Of a stretch of DNA of 8,957 nt, positions 1 to 7,391 are shown piece after piece. Under the pieces are notes generated by a model. That model was not told the origin of the DNA and searched no databases. It saw only the letters and a list, made by a program, of their open reading frames with translations. Within the stretch, counting starts at the first letter, position 1, and each line of letters starts with the position of its first letter. Origin of the DNA: JAVBKP01 sp031553975 (GTDB lineage Bacteria > Bacillota > Clostridia > Peptostreptococcales > Anaerovoracaceae); contig JAVBKP010000009.1 in assembly GCA_031553975.1 (NCBI GenBank), forward strand, positions 1-8,957, in the 5' to 3' direction. A program made the position numbers and the translations under genes.

Positions 1-36
1 AAATCCTCCGCTAACACCCAAACAAGCGGAGGATTT
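1..36 (-). terminator. Perfect 12-bp stem-loop, probable (possibly bidirectional) terminator
   Basis: Bases 1-12 (AAATCCTCCGCT) are the exact reverse complement of 25-36, with a 12-base loop between. The stem has a GC-rich core with A/T ends. On the minus strand it lies about 84 bases past the stop of the cysteine-rich protein gene and ends in TTT at the window edge, so the full U-tract is unseen. On the plus strand it is followed by TCTATTTAT, so it could also stop transcription entering from the left. Which direction is the main one cannot be decided here. Confidence 0.75.
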
Positions 37-50
37 TCTATTTATATATC

Positions 51-71
51 TAAAATGCAAATAGCATTTTA
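51..71. repeat. Perfect 8-bp AT-rich inverted repeat
   Basis: TAAAATGC (51-58) and GCATTTTA (64-71) are exact reverse complements around a 5-base loop. It lies between the stop codon of the leftward gene and the strong stem-loop at 1-36. With only two GC pairs it would be a weak hairpin. It may add to transcript 3'-end processing or stability, but no function can be read from sequence. Confidence 0.6.
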
Positions 72-79
72 TTCAAGGT

Positions 80-108
80 ATTCCAAAACATTACTGTTTT
101 GTATGAAT
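80..108. repeat. Inverted repeat just past the stop of the cysteine-rich protein gene
   Basis: CAAAACA (84-90) pairs perfectly with TGTTTTG (95-101) around a TTAC loop. ATTC (80-83) can extend the stem with GAAT (105-108) if three bases bulge out. It starts about 12 bases past the leftward stop codon and is the first of three successive hairpins there. The pairing is seen directly; any role is inferred. Confidence 0.55.
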
Positions 109-119
109 CTAAAAGTTAA

Positions 120-1169
120 TTACCGTCTTCTATGATTGTTGTTGCCGCGATTATTGTTATGATTATTTCTTTCATCTAGGACATCATCTAGCCTACCACC
201 GCAGAAATCGCTGTTGAGCTCGTCGCAAGCGTCGCATACATTTTCAGTACATGGCTTAGGCGGTTTGCAAGGATCCCTTTGGATATCATCTGGGAAAAGC
301 TGAGGGAAAGTTGAGCAGATAGAAGCAACCTGTGGTGTCAACTGTACATATCCAGTAGAAAGAACACAAAGTTGAACAGGAACTACTACTTTTTTCTCAC
401 AACTTACGCAAAGGGCAACGATTAAGTCTGCTTTAACAGTGCCATCAGGGCATACAGTGATGTCCCTGTGGATATTATTCGTAGCAAGTCTAGCTTCACA
501 TCCAGGATTGCAGAACTCTGTAAATCTAGGCATAAATGCGCTGTCAAATACGGAAGGTATGCATAGTTCGAAGAAGTTAGTTAGGAACAACGGATTATTC
601 TCGGTAGCAATAGGCACTTTGGCTGTTACTGTAAAGCAAGTCTCGTGGTCACCACGATCAGCTAGTAGTAAATCCATAGTAACTAATACGTTACCTGTAA
701 TTTTAATATTTTGCGTTCCAAAGATAGGCGTACCGCTATCGCAAGCATCGCAGTCACTGGTATCTGCAAAAATGATTTTCTCGGAGTAAGTACCGTCAGG
801 ACCGACCACCTCTATTGGGTTGCCACATCCGTCTTCTACAAAAGATGCACCGGAGATTGTGGTAGATACATCTAATCTTAAGTTCGTTGGGTCGTTGATA
901 TCTAATGGGTTGAAGAAACGCTTACATCTAATATCAATGACTCTTTTAATTCTAGCACCGCGCGGAAGAGCGGGATAGAATTGTTGGTTTGTAACTGTCT
1001 TTAAACCTTGTAGGTTAAACAGAACAGCATCAAAAACCTTTTGCACAAATATTGGCTCCGCTTTTACATGTTTTAAAGTTCCATCAAAATCACATAATTT
1101 ATTAGCGTTACAGCATTTTTGGAAAAGGTCCGGCGAAACGTTGTTATTGCCCGCACCGAAACAGCTCAT
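120..1169 (-). CDS. Cysteine-rich protein, putative clostridial spore coat/exosporium component
   Basis: This is a 349-residue protein with 22 cysteines, among them C3, the C19-C20 pair, D140-x-x-C143, C220-x3-C224, C254-x2-C257, and C301 to C323 (six in 23 residues: 301, 307, 312, 315, 323 plus nearby acidic residues). The body (about 35-295) is rich in short hydrophobic, beta-like stretches. It ends in a low-complexity Asn/His/Arg tail (335-349). There is no signal peptide or membrane segment, so it should start in the cytosol, for example of the mother cell. I recognise it as resembling an uncharacterised protein type common in spore-forming Clostridia. High cysteine content suits a disulfide- or metal-crosslinked spore surface layer, but that role is inference. 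The start is well supported: AAAGGAGGG (1176-1184, minus strand) lies 6 bases before the ATG. It is transcribed away from the next gene and ends before three hairpins. A storage or metal-binding protein is the main alternative. Confidence 0.8.
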   Translation of the reverse strand: MSCFGAGNNNVSPDLFQKCCNANKLCDFDGTLKHVKAEPIFVQKVFDAVLFNLQGLKTVTNQQFYPALPRGARIKRVIDIRCKRFFNPLDINDPTNLRLDVSTTISGASFVEDGCGNPIEVVGPDGTYSEKIIFADTSDCDACDSGTPIFGTQNIKITGNVLVTMDLLLADRGDHETCFTVTAKVPIATENNPLFLTNFFELCIPSVFDSAFMPRFTEFCNPGCEARLATNNIHRDITVCPDGTVKADLIVALCVSCEKKVVVPVQLCVLSTGYVQLTPQVASICSTFPQLFPDDIQRDPCKPPKPCTENVCDACDELNSDFCGGRLDDVLDERNNHNNNRGNNNHRRR

Positions 1170-1200
1170 ATAATTCCCTCCTTTGATAGGTTAATTTCAT

Positions 1201-1230
1201 ATTCCCATGAGCAGTATATTCTAAATATGC
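1201..1230 (-). promoter_or_regulatory. Tentative sporulation (sigma-E-like) promoter for the cysteine-rich protein gene
   Basis: On the minus strand GCATATT (1224-1230) matches the Bacillus subtilis sigma-E -35 consensus (KMATATT). It is followed after exactly 14 bases by CATGGGAAT (1201-1209), a poor match to the -10 box (CATACA-T). The spacing and -35 are good and the -10 is weak. It sits about 30 bases upstream of the start codon. No convincing sigma-A promoter was seen on this strand, which fits sporulation control but does not prove it. Confidence 0.3.
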
Positions 1231-1240
1231 CAAAGTGTGA

Positions 1241-1268
1241 TTGACAAATTCTCGAATACTCATAAAAT
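1241..1268 (+). promoter_or_regulatory. Sigma-A promoter for the rightward operon
   Basis: TTGACA (1241-1246, perfect -35) is followed after 16 bases by TAAAAT (1263-1268, five of six -10 bases). It lies about 75 bases before the start codon of the MBL-fold hydrolase gene. It is the best housekeeping promoter in the divergent region and probably drives the four-gene unit. Confidence 0.7.
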
Positions 1269-1274
1269 AGTATA

Positions 1275-1303
1275 TGGGGAATATAAGAATTTGGTGATAT
1301 AAT
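1275..1303 (+). promoter_or_regulatory. Second candidate promoter with extended -10 element
   Basis: TGATATAAT (1295-1303) is a perfect extended -10 (TGn followed by TATAAT). At 17-base spacing the -35 position (1275-1280, TGGGGA) is poor, as is common for extended -10 promoters. It lies 38 bases upstream of the MBL gene start, so the operon may have two tandem start points. Confidence 0.55.
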
Positions 1304-1341
1304 TGATGCAATGATAATGAGATGTAAAAGGAGAAGAATAT

Positions 1342-2214
1342 ATGGCCTGTGAATTTAAAGAAGTGACAGCGGGACCAGGCGGCAACCCATGGCTAATTGT
1401 AGGAAACGGCAAAACTGCTTTGTACGATACAGGCATGGCGTATTGTGGCAACGAACTAGTGCAAAACATAAAAAGAGAATTAGGAGAAAAACCTCTTGAT
1501 TATATATTATTGTCCCATAGTCATTACGATCACCTTGGAGCCTTGACATATGTAAAGCAAGCGTGGCCGAATGTAATAGTGGTAGCAGGTGCCCATGCAA
1601 AACTGGTTTTAGAAAAACCCAATGCATTGGCCCTTATTAGAAAACTCTCTGTCACTGCGGCAAATGAGTATTCTGGAAAAGCCCCAGTAGAAGATTTGGA
1701 CTACCATGATGAGGATATGAAAATCGATCTAGCAGTGGAAGACGGTCAAATCATCGATTTTGGGGATACAAAAATCAAAGCGATCCTAACCCCTGGACAC
1801 ACCAGATGTTCAGTGGCATACTACATCATAGAAGACCAGGTGATGTTTGCTAGCGAGACCACAGGGGTACTAGCAGGACACACAGTACAGCCTGTCATTC
1901 TCACAGGATACAAAGACACCATGGACTCTATCGAAAAATGCAGAAAATATCCATGCCAGAGAATATTTAACCCACATCATGGACAAATTTCTGATAAAAT
2001 AGTATCACAGTATTGGGACATGTCCAAAGAGGCAATGGAAGACTGTATGGGGTTTGTGAGAAGCCTCGTACAAAGCGGTGCAACGAGAGAAGAGATACTG
2101 GCGGCTTATACTAAAAAGTATAGGATAGAGAGATCTGCACGAGAACAACCAATAGAGGCCTTTATCATTAATGCAGAGGCCACCATAAATGTGATAGAAC
2201 GTGAGTTTAAATAA
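1342..2214 (+). CDS. Metallo-beta-lactamase-fold metal-dependent hydrolase
   Basis: This 290-residue soluble protein carries the metal-binding signature of the MBL superfamily. H59-S-H61-Y-D63-H64 is the HxHxDH motif, H153 sits in TPGHT, and H213 sits in NPHHG. At the position where most members have a metal-bridging Asp (usually GD) this protein has E172 in ASETTG, which may be an unusual ligand. Residues 1-215 form the catalytic fold. The C-terminal ~70 residues look helical and could cover the active site or mediate oligomerisation. The family hydrolyses thioesters, phosphodiesters, lactones and other substrates; nothing here identifies which. AGGAG (1329-1333) lies 8 bases before the ATG. 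It is first in a four-gene unit, with 27 bases to the next gene. The family call is firm and the substrate unknown. Confidence 0.92.
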   Translation: MACEFKEVTAGPGGNPWLIVGNGKTALYDTGMAYCGNELVQNIKRELGEKPLDYILLSHSHYDHLGALTYVKQAWPNVIVVAGAHAKLVLEKPNALALIRKLSVTAANEYSGKAPVEDLDYHDEDMKIDLAVEDGQIIDFGDTKIKAILTPGHTRCSVAYYIIEDQVMFASETTGVLAGHTVQPVILTGYKDTMDSIEKCRKYPCQRIFNPHHGQISDKIVSQYWDMSKEAMEDCMGFVRSLVQSGATREEILAAYTKKYRIERSAREQPIEAFIINAEATINVIEREFK

Positions 2215-2241
2215 AAAACTTATGATTGGGAGTAGAGATAG

Positions 2242-4827
2242 ATGATACAAAACATATTACTACAAATGCTCTTTGGAGCAATGACAGGCTATATTACCAA
2301 TGATTTTGCCCTAGAAATGTTATTTGAAAAAAGACTTGGGCTAGGTGGTGTAATACCTAGAACCAAGGATCAATTTGTTGAAAAAATAGCAGAACTGGTG
2401 GAGCGTGATATTGTGACAAAGCCAGTCATCGCCGAAGAGATGGCAAAGCCAGAGTTTGAAAAAGCACTGCTTGGCGGCGTAAAGGACTTCTTTGACCATC
2501 ACTTAAGTGATGCTATGCCACAATCTACACTAAGTCAATTGGAAGGTTTTGAAGAATTGGCAGAAAACTTAGCTAAGTTTGCAGATGACAAACTAGACTT
2601 GGTGGTGAACCACCTAGGCCTGATGTTGCAAACCGAAGTTCGCCTGCAAGAATTAATGAACGAAAACCAGATTAACTATGCTACAGAGCAGATTTTTGAT
2701 GAGCTATTTATCCATATTGAGCGAGGCAATGTGTTAAACCCACTGCTAAAAGATGTGGCTAGGGATCTCAAAGCCAATTATGTTGACAAAATCGTGGATG
2801 GATTTGTTAACTTTATACACGACAATAGTGATGAGTTAGAGCAGATGCTAGGACGTTCTATCAATGCAGGACTATCTAAGATGGGTCCTATGATGGCATT
2901 GCTAGCAGGAGGACTTTCCTTTGTTACAGCTAGTATTCCGAAAGATATAACCACTTTTATAACAGATAAAGAAAAGGGTGGAGACTTTGTCATAGCAAGA
3001 CTTGATGAGGTCATAGCTGGCGAAGGAAAACTATTAGCTGAGATCCAAGAGGCTACCCTGGATTTGCTAAAAGAAAAACGGGATAGCATACTAGAGATAA
3101 CTAGAAATAAGATAGCCGAATCAGTGGAGGACATAGAAATACCAAAGGTGATCGAAAGCTTTGGACTAAAAGAGTTGCTACGGTCTGCCATAACACCAAA
3201 CGTCATTATAAACCTATTGGGAAATATCCAACTTGGAAAATTATACAAGGAAAAGATTGTTGGAAGCGAGGCCACGGGCAAACTAAAAGAGTATATGGCA
3301 GATGGTGCTGTTAATTATGTCAAGACAAATGCCACAAGGTTGGTTTCTGGGAGAATAAAGGAGTTTGTGCAAAACCACCTAAACAAATATACAGAGACAG
3401 AGATAAAAGAAGCAGCGCGAGATTTTATTGGGCGAAACCTAAAGCCAATCACGTATTTTGGCGGATTTTTGGGGTTGCTTGTAGGCGCAGGCCTAGGAGT
3501 TTTTGTACCTATAGACCAAGGCTTTGATATGGGAATGACAGCTATTTATGTAATTTCTTATGCTATTTTAGGCTGGGCTACCAACTTCATAGCGGTCGCC
3601 ATGCTATTTAGACCTTATAAAAAACGTTGGTACATTCCCTACTTTTCACCCGGCTATATCATGAAAAACAAACCGATTTTTGCCTCCTCATTGGGACGAT
3701 TTATCAGCGAAGAGATACTATCGGGCAAGATCATATCCCAGTGGTTCTCAGATGGGAAAGCAGGGGTGCAAAATAGACTAAAAGATAAGATGCTAGAAGG
3801 CAATGCCAGTATGATTAGAACGGCATTAGAGTCAGGCCAAGACCATATGGCCAACTACCTTGTGGACTGGGAAGTTAGATGGCTAAAGGCCAATAAAACC
3901 ACAGTGGCGGGACAAGCCTCTGATATGATCGACGGTATTAAAATAAAACCTTTGGTTGAAAAGAACCAATCCAATATTTCGGCTTATATACTGAGCCAGC
4001 TTGAAAGCGCTAAAAATCAAGTAGCTGTGGCAGGCACTATAGAGCGCACCCTAGACATTGTTGTAAGTAAAATCTTAGATGCTGTGGATGAACCAGAGAA
4101 TAGAAAAGTCATAGTAGATCAAGTTTATGATAGTGTGGACATGCTAAAAAATATTCCCCTAATTTCACCAGATACCATAAAAGAAGTCTTATCCAATGTA
4201 GTTGAGAATTTTATAACCGTGGAGATGCCCTCCTTTTGGGCAAGCAAATCCACAGAAGTTCGCCAGGGTCTACAGACAAAGATTAATAGGCAGTTTGTAG
4301 ATAAAGCGGTGGGCTGGGTTAAAGATAACATACAAGAAAATAAAAGAGTGGGGCAGTACCTACTGTCTGGTGAGACAAAGCATGCTATCGCCAATCAGTT
4401 TGAAAAAATGGCAAATAGCGAAAACTTCATCCAGAGCGAAATCCGTATCACCAGCAACGCAATCAGCGACATAATTCGCCATGAGAGTTTCTTGTTGGGC
4501 ACGGAGATACTAGATAAGGCCTGTGAAGGTTTTGCAGTCAGTGCAGTGGATGCGCTTGAAAGCAATGTAGGAACAATATTAAGAGAAGTGAATTTTGCAG
4601 AGATCACCGAAGAACAAGTGCTAAAGCTGGATGGAAAAGAAATCCACAAGATGTTTGATTCCTTCATGCACAAATATTTTAGCAGTATCTACAAATACGG
4701 GCTCATAGGAGGCGTATTTGGACTGAATGTGTTTGTCAGCATTGGTCTAATAGTGTTATACTGGACTAGTGCAATATTATATAAAGCCAAGAGGAGGAAA
4801 TTAACAAATGGCAAAAAAACAATTTAA
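2242..4827 (+). CDS. Tandemly duplicated DUF445 (YheB-like) membrane protein
   Basis: This 861-residue protein appears to be two DUF445 units end to end. Unit 1 opens with a membrane segment holding GYITNDFALEMLF (16-28). It continues through long amphipathic helices and closes with a glycine-rich membrane segment (about 405-422). Unit 2 opens with a membrane segment and the canonical-looking GWATNFIAVAMLFRP (444-458), again has a long helical body, and closes with a membrane segment at about 821-847. A basic tail follows (KAKRRK). Single-unit homologues such as B. subtilis YheB are roughly half this length. DUF445 has no established biochemical role; the YheB type has been linked to sporulation and the spore or cell envelope, which I treat as weak context. 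Start: GGGAG (2228-2232) is a modest ribosome site 9 bases before the ATG. The 3' end overlaps htpG by 20 bases and contains its ribosome binding site, so the two are probably translationally coupled. Confidence 0.9.
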   Translation: MIQNILLQMLFGAMTGYITNDFALEMLFEKRLGLGGVIPRTKDQFVEKIAELVERDIVTKPVIAEEMAKPEFEKALLGGVKDFFDHHLSDAMPQSTLSQLEGFEELAENLAKFADDKLDLVVNHLGLMLQTEVRLQELMNENQINYATEQIFDELFIHIERGNVLNPLLKDVARDLKANYVDKIVDGFVNFIHDNSDELEQMLGRSINAGLSKMGPMMALLAGGLSFVTASIPKDITTFITDKEKGGDFVIARLDEVIAGEGKLLAEIQEATLDLLKEKRDSILEITRNKIAESVEDIEIPKVIESFGLKELLRSAITPNVIINLLGNIQLGKLYKEKIVGSEATGKLKEYMADGAVNYVKTNATRLVSGRIKEFVQNHLNKYTETEIKEAARDFIGRNLKPITYFGGFLGLLVGAGLGVFVPIDQGFDMGMTAIYVISYAILGWATNFIAVAMLFRPYKKRWYIPYFSPGYIMKNKPIFASSLGRFISEEILSGKIISQWFSDGKAGVQNRLKDKMLEGNASMIRTALESGQDHMANYLVDWEVRWLKANKTTVAGQASDMIDGIKIKPLVEKNQSNISAYILSQLESAKNQVAVAGTIERTLDIVVSKILDAVDEPENRKVIVDQVYDSVDMLKNIPLISPDTIKEVLSNVVENFITVEMPSFWASKSTEVRQGLQTKINRQFVDKAVGWVKDNIQENKRVGQYLLSGETKHAIANQFEKMANSENFIQSEIRITSNAISDIIRHESFLLGTEILDKACEGFAVSAVDALESNVGTILREVNFAEITEEQVLKLDGKEIHKMFDSFMHKYFSSIYKYGLIGGVFGLNVFVSIGLIVLYWTSAILYKAKRRKLTNGKKTI
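4733..4762 (+). promoter_or_regulatory. Candidate internal sigma-A promoter for htpG
   Basis: TTGTCA (4733-4738, five of six) is followed after 18 bases by TATACT (4757-4762, five of six). A TGn extension sits directly before the -10 (4754-4756). Transcription would begin near 4769, about 39 bases before the htpG start and upstream of its ribosome binding site. It lies inside the codons for the last membrane helix of the DUF445 protein, a T-rich region where chance matches are more likely. No CIRCE or CtsR-type heat-shock operator was seen nearby. Confidence 0.45.
4792..4797 (+). promoter_or_regulatory. Strong ribosome binding site for htpG inside the upstream gene
   Basis: AGGAGG lies 10 bases before the htpG ATG at 4808 and within the last codons of the DUF445 gene, which stops at 4827. 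This fixes the htpG start and makes coupled translation of the two genes likely. Confidence 0.85.
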
Positions 4828-6688
4828 GGCAGAGTCAAAGCGTTTGCTTGATTTGATGATTCACTCTATTTATACTCACAAAGAGATATTTCTTAGAGAA
4901 TTGATATCCAATGGAAGCGACGCAATAGACAAGCTATACTATCGATCACTAACTGATGCGAACACAGGTCTTTCTAGAGAGGACTTTAGTATCGCTATTA
5001 CAATCGACAAGGAAAAACGCACTTTGACAATTGCAGACAACGGTTGCGGTATGTCTAAAGAAGACATGGAAAACAATCTGGGAACCATAGCAAAGAGCGG
5101 GTCTTTGGCCTTTAAGAATGAGAATGAAGTCAAAGCAGATATTGATATTATTGGTCAATTCGGCGTAGGGTTTTATGCGGCATTTATGGTCAGTGATACT
5201 GTGACTGTGACCAGCAAAGCCTTTGGCAGTGAAGATGCCTTCGTATGGAAATCTTCAGGGGCGGATGGATACGCCATAGATACGGCCACAAAGGACACCC
5301 ATGGCACAGAGATAGTGCTAAAGATCAAAGAAAATGAAGAAGATGAGAGTTATGATGAATATTTAGATACATTTAGAATCAAATCTATCGTAAAGAAATA
5401 TTCTGACTACATCAGATACCCAATCAAAATGGACGTTGAGAAACGTCGCCCTAAATCAGATGACGACAAAGAGATGGAAAGCTATATAGAAGTGGAAACG
5501 CTTAATAGCATGGTTCCTATTTGGAAAAAATCTAAGAGTGAGTTACAAGAAGATGACTATAACAATTTCTACAAAGAAAAATTCCATGACTTCAACGACC
5601 CTATGAAAGTGATTCATAGCAATGCAGAGGGAATGTCCACATATAACGCGCTGATGTTTATTCCAGCTAAAGCACCATACAATTACTATACGAGAGATTA
5701 CGAAAAAGGCCTACAACTTTATTCTAATGGCGTGATGATTATGGACAAATGTGCAGATTTGCTGCCTGACTACTTTGGATTCGTAAAGGGATTGGTTGAT
5801 TCCCAAGACTTATCACTCAACATCTCAAGAGAATTATTACAACACGACAGACAGCTAAAAGCCATTGCTACTCGCTTAGAAAAGAAAATCAAAAGTGAAT
5901 TAGAGAGCCTATTAAAAAATGACCGTGAAAAATACGATGAGTTTTTCCAAAATTTTGGACTTCAGTTAAAATTTGGGATGCAAGAAAACTATGGTATGAA
6001 TAAAGACACGTTAAAGGACTTGATTTTATTCCATTCATCCAGTGAGAAGAAAAATGTCACTTTGGCAGAATATGTTTCTCGCATGAAAGAAGAGCAAAAA
6101 GACATATATTATGCAGTAGGAGAGACTGTGGAGAAAATAGACAAAGCACCACAGACAGAAATGCTGAAAGATAAGGGCTTCGAGATTTTATACTTAACAC
6201 AAGACATTGACGAGTTTGCCATCAAAATGTTATTTGAATATGACGGTAAGCAGTTTAAGTCTGCCTCTGACGGAGGCCTTGATGTACAAAGCGATGAAGA
6301 AAAAGAAGAAATCAAGAAAAAAACAGAAGACAACAAGGGCCTCTTTGAATTGATGAAAGAAGCATTGGGGGATAAAATCAAGGAAGTGAGATTTTCCACA
6401 CGCCTAAAAACACACCCAGTGTGTATTTCTACAGATGGTGAGCTGTCATTAGAAATGGAAAAAATACTCAATGCTATGCCAACGGACAATAAGGTAAAAG
6501 CAGAAAGAGTGCTTGAAATCAATGAAAATCACCCTGTGTTTGCTACATTGCAGGAATTAAATGTGACGGACAAAGAAAAAGTGAAAAAATATGCCAACCT
6601 TTTATACAACCAGGCATTGTTAATTGAAGGAATGAGTATTGAAGATCCAGTGGCGTTTTCGAATGCTATCTGTGACCTAATGGTATAG
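4808..6688 (+). CDS. htpG: Molecular chaperone HtpG (bacterial Hsp90)
   Basis: This is a cytosolic ATP-dependent chaperone that acts as a homodimer, remodelling client proteins late in folding, usually with DnaK. The 626 residues match the usual HtpG length. The N-terminal GHKL ATPase domain (about 1-210) has E31 (general base) and N35 in ELISNGSDA, D77 in ADNGCGM, GTIAKSG (92-98), and the glycine-rich lid GQFGVGF (116-122). A short charged linker (about 211-228) leads to the middle domain. There R341 in SLNISRELLQ corresponds to the arginine that completes the ATPase site. The C-terminal domain (about 500-626) is the dimerisation region and lacks an MEEVD tail, as expected in bacteria. A small deviation is NGSDA in place of the usual NASDA. 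The start is set by AGGAGG 10 bases upstream. It overlaps the DUF445 gene by 20 bases and is followed after 33 bases by the LUD gene. All key catalytic residues are present, so it should be active. Confidence 0.98.
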   Translation: MAKKQFKAESKRLLDLMIHSIYTHKEIFLRELISNGSDAIDKLYYRSLTDANTGLSREDFSIAITIDKEKRTLTIADNGCGMSKEDMENNLGTIAKSGSLAFKNENEVKADIDIIGQFGVGFYAAFMVSDTVTVTSKAFGSEDAFVWKSSGADGYAIDTATKDTHGTEIVLKIKENEEDESYDEYLDTFRIKSIVKKYSDYIRYPIKMDVEKRRPKSDDDKEMESYIEVETLNSMVPIWKKSKSELQEDDYNNFYKEKFHDFNDPMKVIHSNAEGMSTYNALMFIPAKAPYNYYTRDYEKGLQLYSNGVMIMDKCADLLPDYFGFVKGLVDSQDLSLNISRELLQHDRQLKAIATRLEKKIKSELESLLKNDREKYDEFFQNFGLQLKFGMQENYGMNKDTLKDLILFHSSSEKKNVTLAEYVSRMKEEQKDIYYAVGETVEKIDKAPQTEMLKDKGFEILYLTQDIDEFAIKMLFEYDGKQFKSASDGGLDVQSDEEKEEIKKKTEDNKGLFELMKEALGDKIKEVRFSTRLKTHPVCISTDGELSLEMEKILNAMPTDNKVKAERVLEINENHPVFATLQELNVTDKEKVKKYANLLYNQALLIEGMSIEDPVAFSNAICDLMV

Positions 6689-6700
6689 AATACGTTCTAT
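6685..6700. repeat. 6-bp palindrome spanning the htpG stop codon
   Basis: ATAGAA (6685-6690) and TTCTAT (6695-6700) are exact reverse complements around TACG and include the htpG stop TAG. There is no T-tract after it, so it is not a good terminator. It could be an operator half-site pair or a weak mRNA hairpin before the LUD gene, or chance. Confidence 0.35.
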
Positions 6701-6721
6701 TAGAAAGGAAAACAGGGAAAT

Positions 6722-7369
6722 ATGGACAATAAAGTGCAGGGCACCATGAAGGCCCTTAACAAAAACAATATAGACACCTACTATGTGGACAAAAAAGAAG
6801 ATGTGGTAGCAATGGTGAGTTCCCTATTAGAAGATGGGCAGACGGTAACCAATGGAGGCTCTATGACCCTAGCAGCAACAGGCGTCATGGACCTTCTACG
6901 TTCAGGCAAATACGACTTTAGGGACAGGGACAACGCCAGTACAATGGAAGAGCGCGCTGAGATTCAAAGACAAGCCTTCTCTGTAGATACTTTCCTTTGT
7001 AGCTCTAATGCGGTTACAGAAAAAGGTGAGTTGTACAATGTGGATGGGATTGGAAACAGAGTGGCTGCCATTGCATGGGGGCCAAAATCAGTCATCATGG
7101 TAGTCAGCACAGATAAGATTGTAAAAGACCTAGATGAAGCCATTCTACGGGTAAAGAAAAACTGCGCACCAAACAATGCAAAGAGGCTTAACTGTGAAAC
7201 ATATTGCCTACACAAAGGAGAATGTCAATCCTTTGGAGATCATCCAGAACAAATGACCAGCGGATGTAATTCTGACGCTAGAATCTGCTCTGATTATCTG
7301 GTAAGTGGATTTCAACGACACAAAGGCAGAATAAAGATTGTATTTGTAGGCGAAAGTGTTGGATATTAG
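6722..7369 (+). CDS. LUD-domain (LutC/YkgG-like, former DUF162) protein
   Basis: This 215-residue soluble protein spans a single LUD domain. Visible hallmarks are TNGGSMTL (43-50), SSNAVTEKGELYNVDG (94-109), GNRVAAIAWGPKSVIMVV (111-128), and DKIVKDLDEAILRVKK (131-146) followed by AP-N-AKRL. The C-terminal part has a cysteine cluster (C148, C158, C162, C168, C182, C189) ending in ARICSDY, which resembles the Cys-containing tail of related proteins and could bind metal. LUD proteins such as LutC take part in L-lactate oxidation together with LutA and LutB. Neither partner is in the window, so a lactate role for this stand-alone copy is unproven. Upstream purine stretches AGAAAGGA (6702-6709) and CAGGGA (6713-6718) offer only a mediocre ribosome site, so expression may rely on coupling with htpG 33 bases away. 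It is last in the unit, before a terminator. The family call is firm and the function open. Confidence 0.9.
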   Translation: MDNKVQGTMKALNKNNIDTYYVDKKEDVVAMVSSLLEDGQTVTNGGSMTLAATGVMDLLRSGKYDFRDRDNASTMEERAEIQRQAFSVDTFLCSSNAVTEKGELYNVDGIGNRVAAIAWGPKSVIMVVSTDKIVKDLDEAILRVKKNCAPNNAKRLNCETYCLHKGECQSFGDHPEQMTSGCNSDARICSDYLVSGFQRHKGRIKIVFVGESVGY

Positions 7370-7391
7370 CAGTAAGTAAATTTTGAAATAC

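Noticed and set aside
439..789. 116-residue open frame on the plus strand
   Set aside because: It lies antisense within the well-supported cysteine-rich protein gene, has no ribosome binding site and no recognisable domain.
1305..1330. Fur- or PerR-like box (TGATAATGA) before the MBL gene
   Set aside because: Only one half matches; the second half of the inverted repeat is missing.
2778..3281. 167-residue open frame on the minus strand
   Set aside because: It is an antisense frame inside the DUF445 gene with a Ser/Phe/Ile-rich composition typical of reading a helical gene backwards, and it has no start signals.
4700..4810. CIRCE or CtsR heat-shock operator upstream of htpG
   Set aside because: No TTAGCACTC/GAGTGCTAA pair or AGTCAAA-type repeat was found.
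5432..5447. Perfect 6-bp hairpin GACGTT/AACGTC within htpG
   Set aside because: It lies in coding sequence for the charged linker, has no T-tract and is short enough to arise by chance.
6109..6522. 137-residue open frame on the minus strand
   Set aside because: It is antisense to htpG, serine-rich and without motifs; htpG is fully supported on the plus strand.
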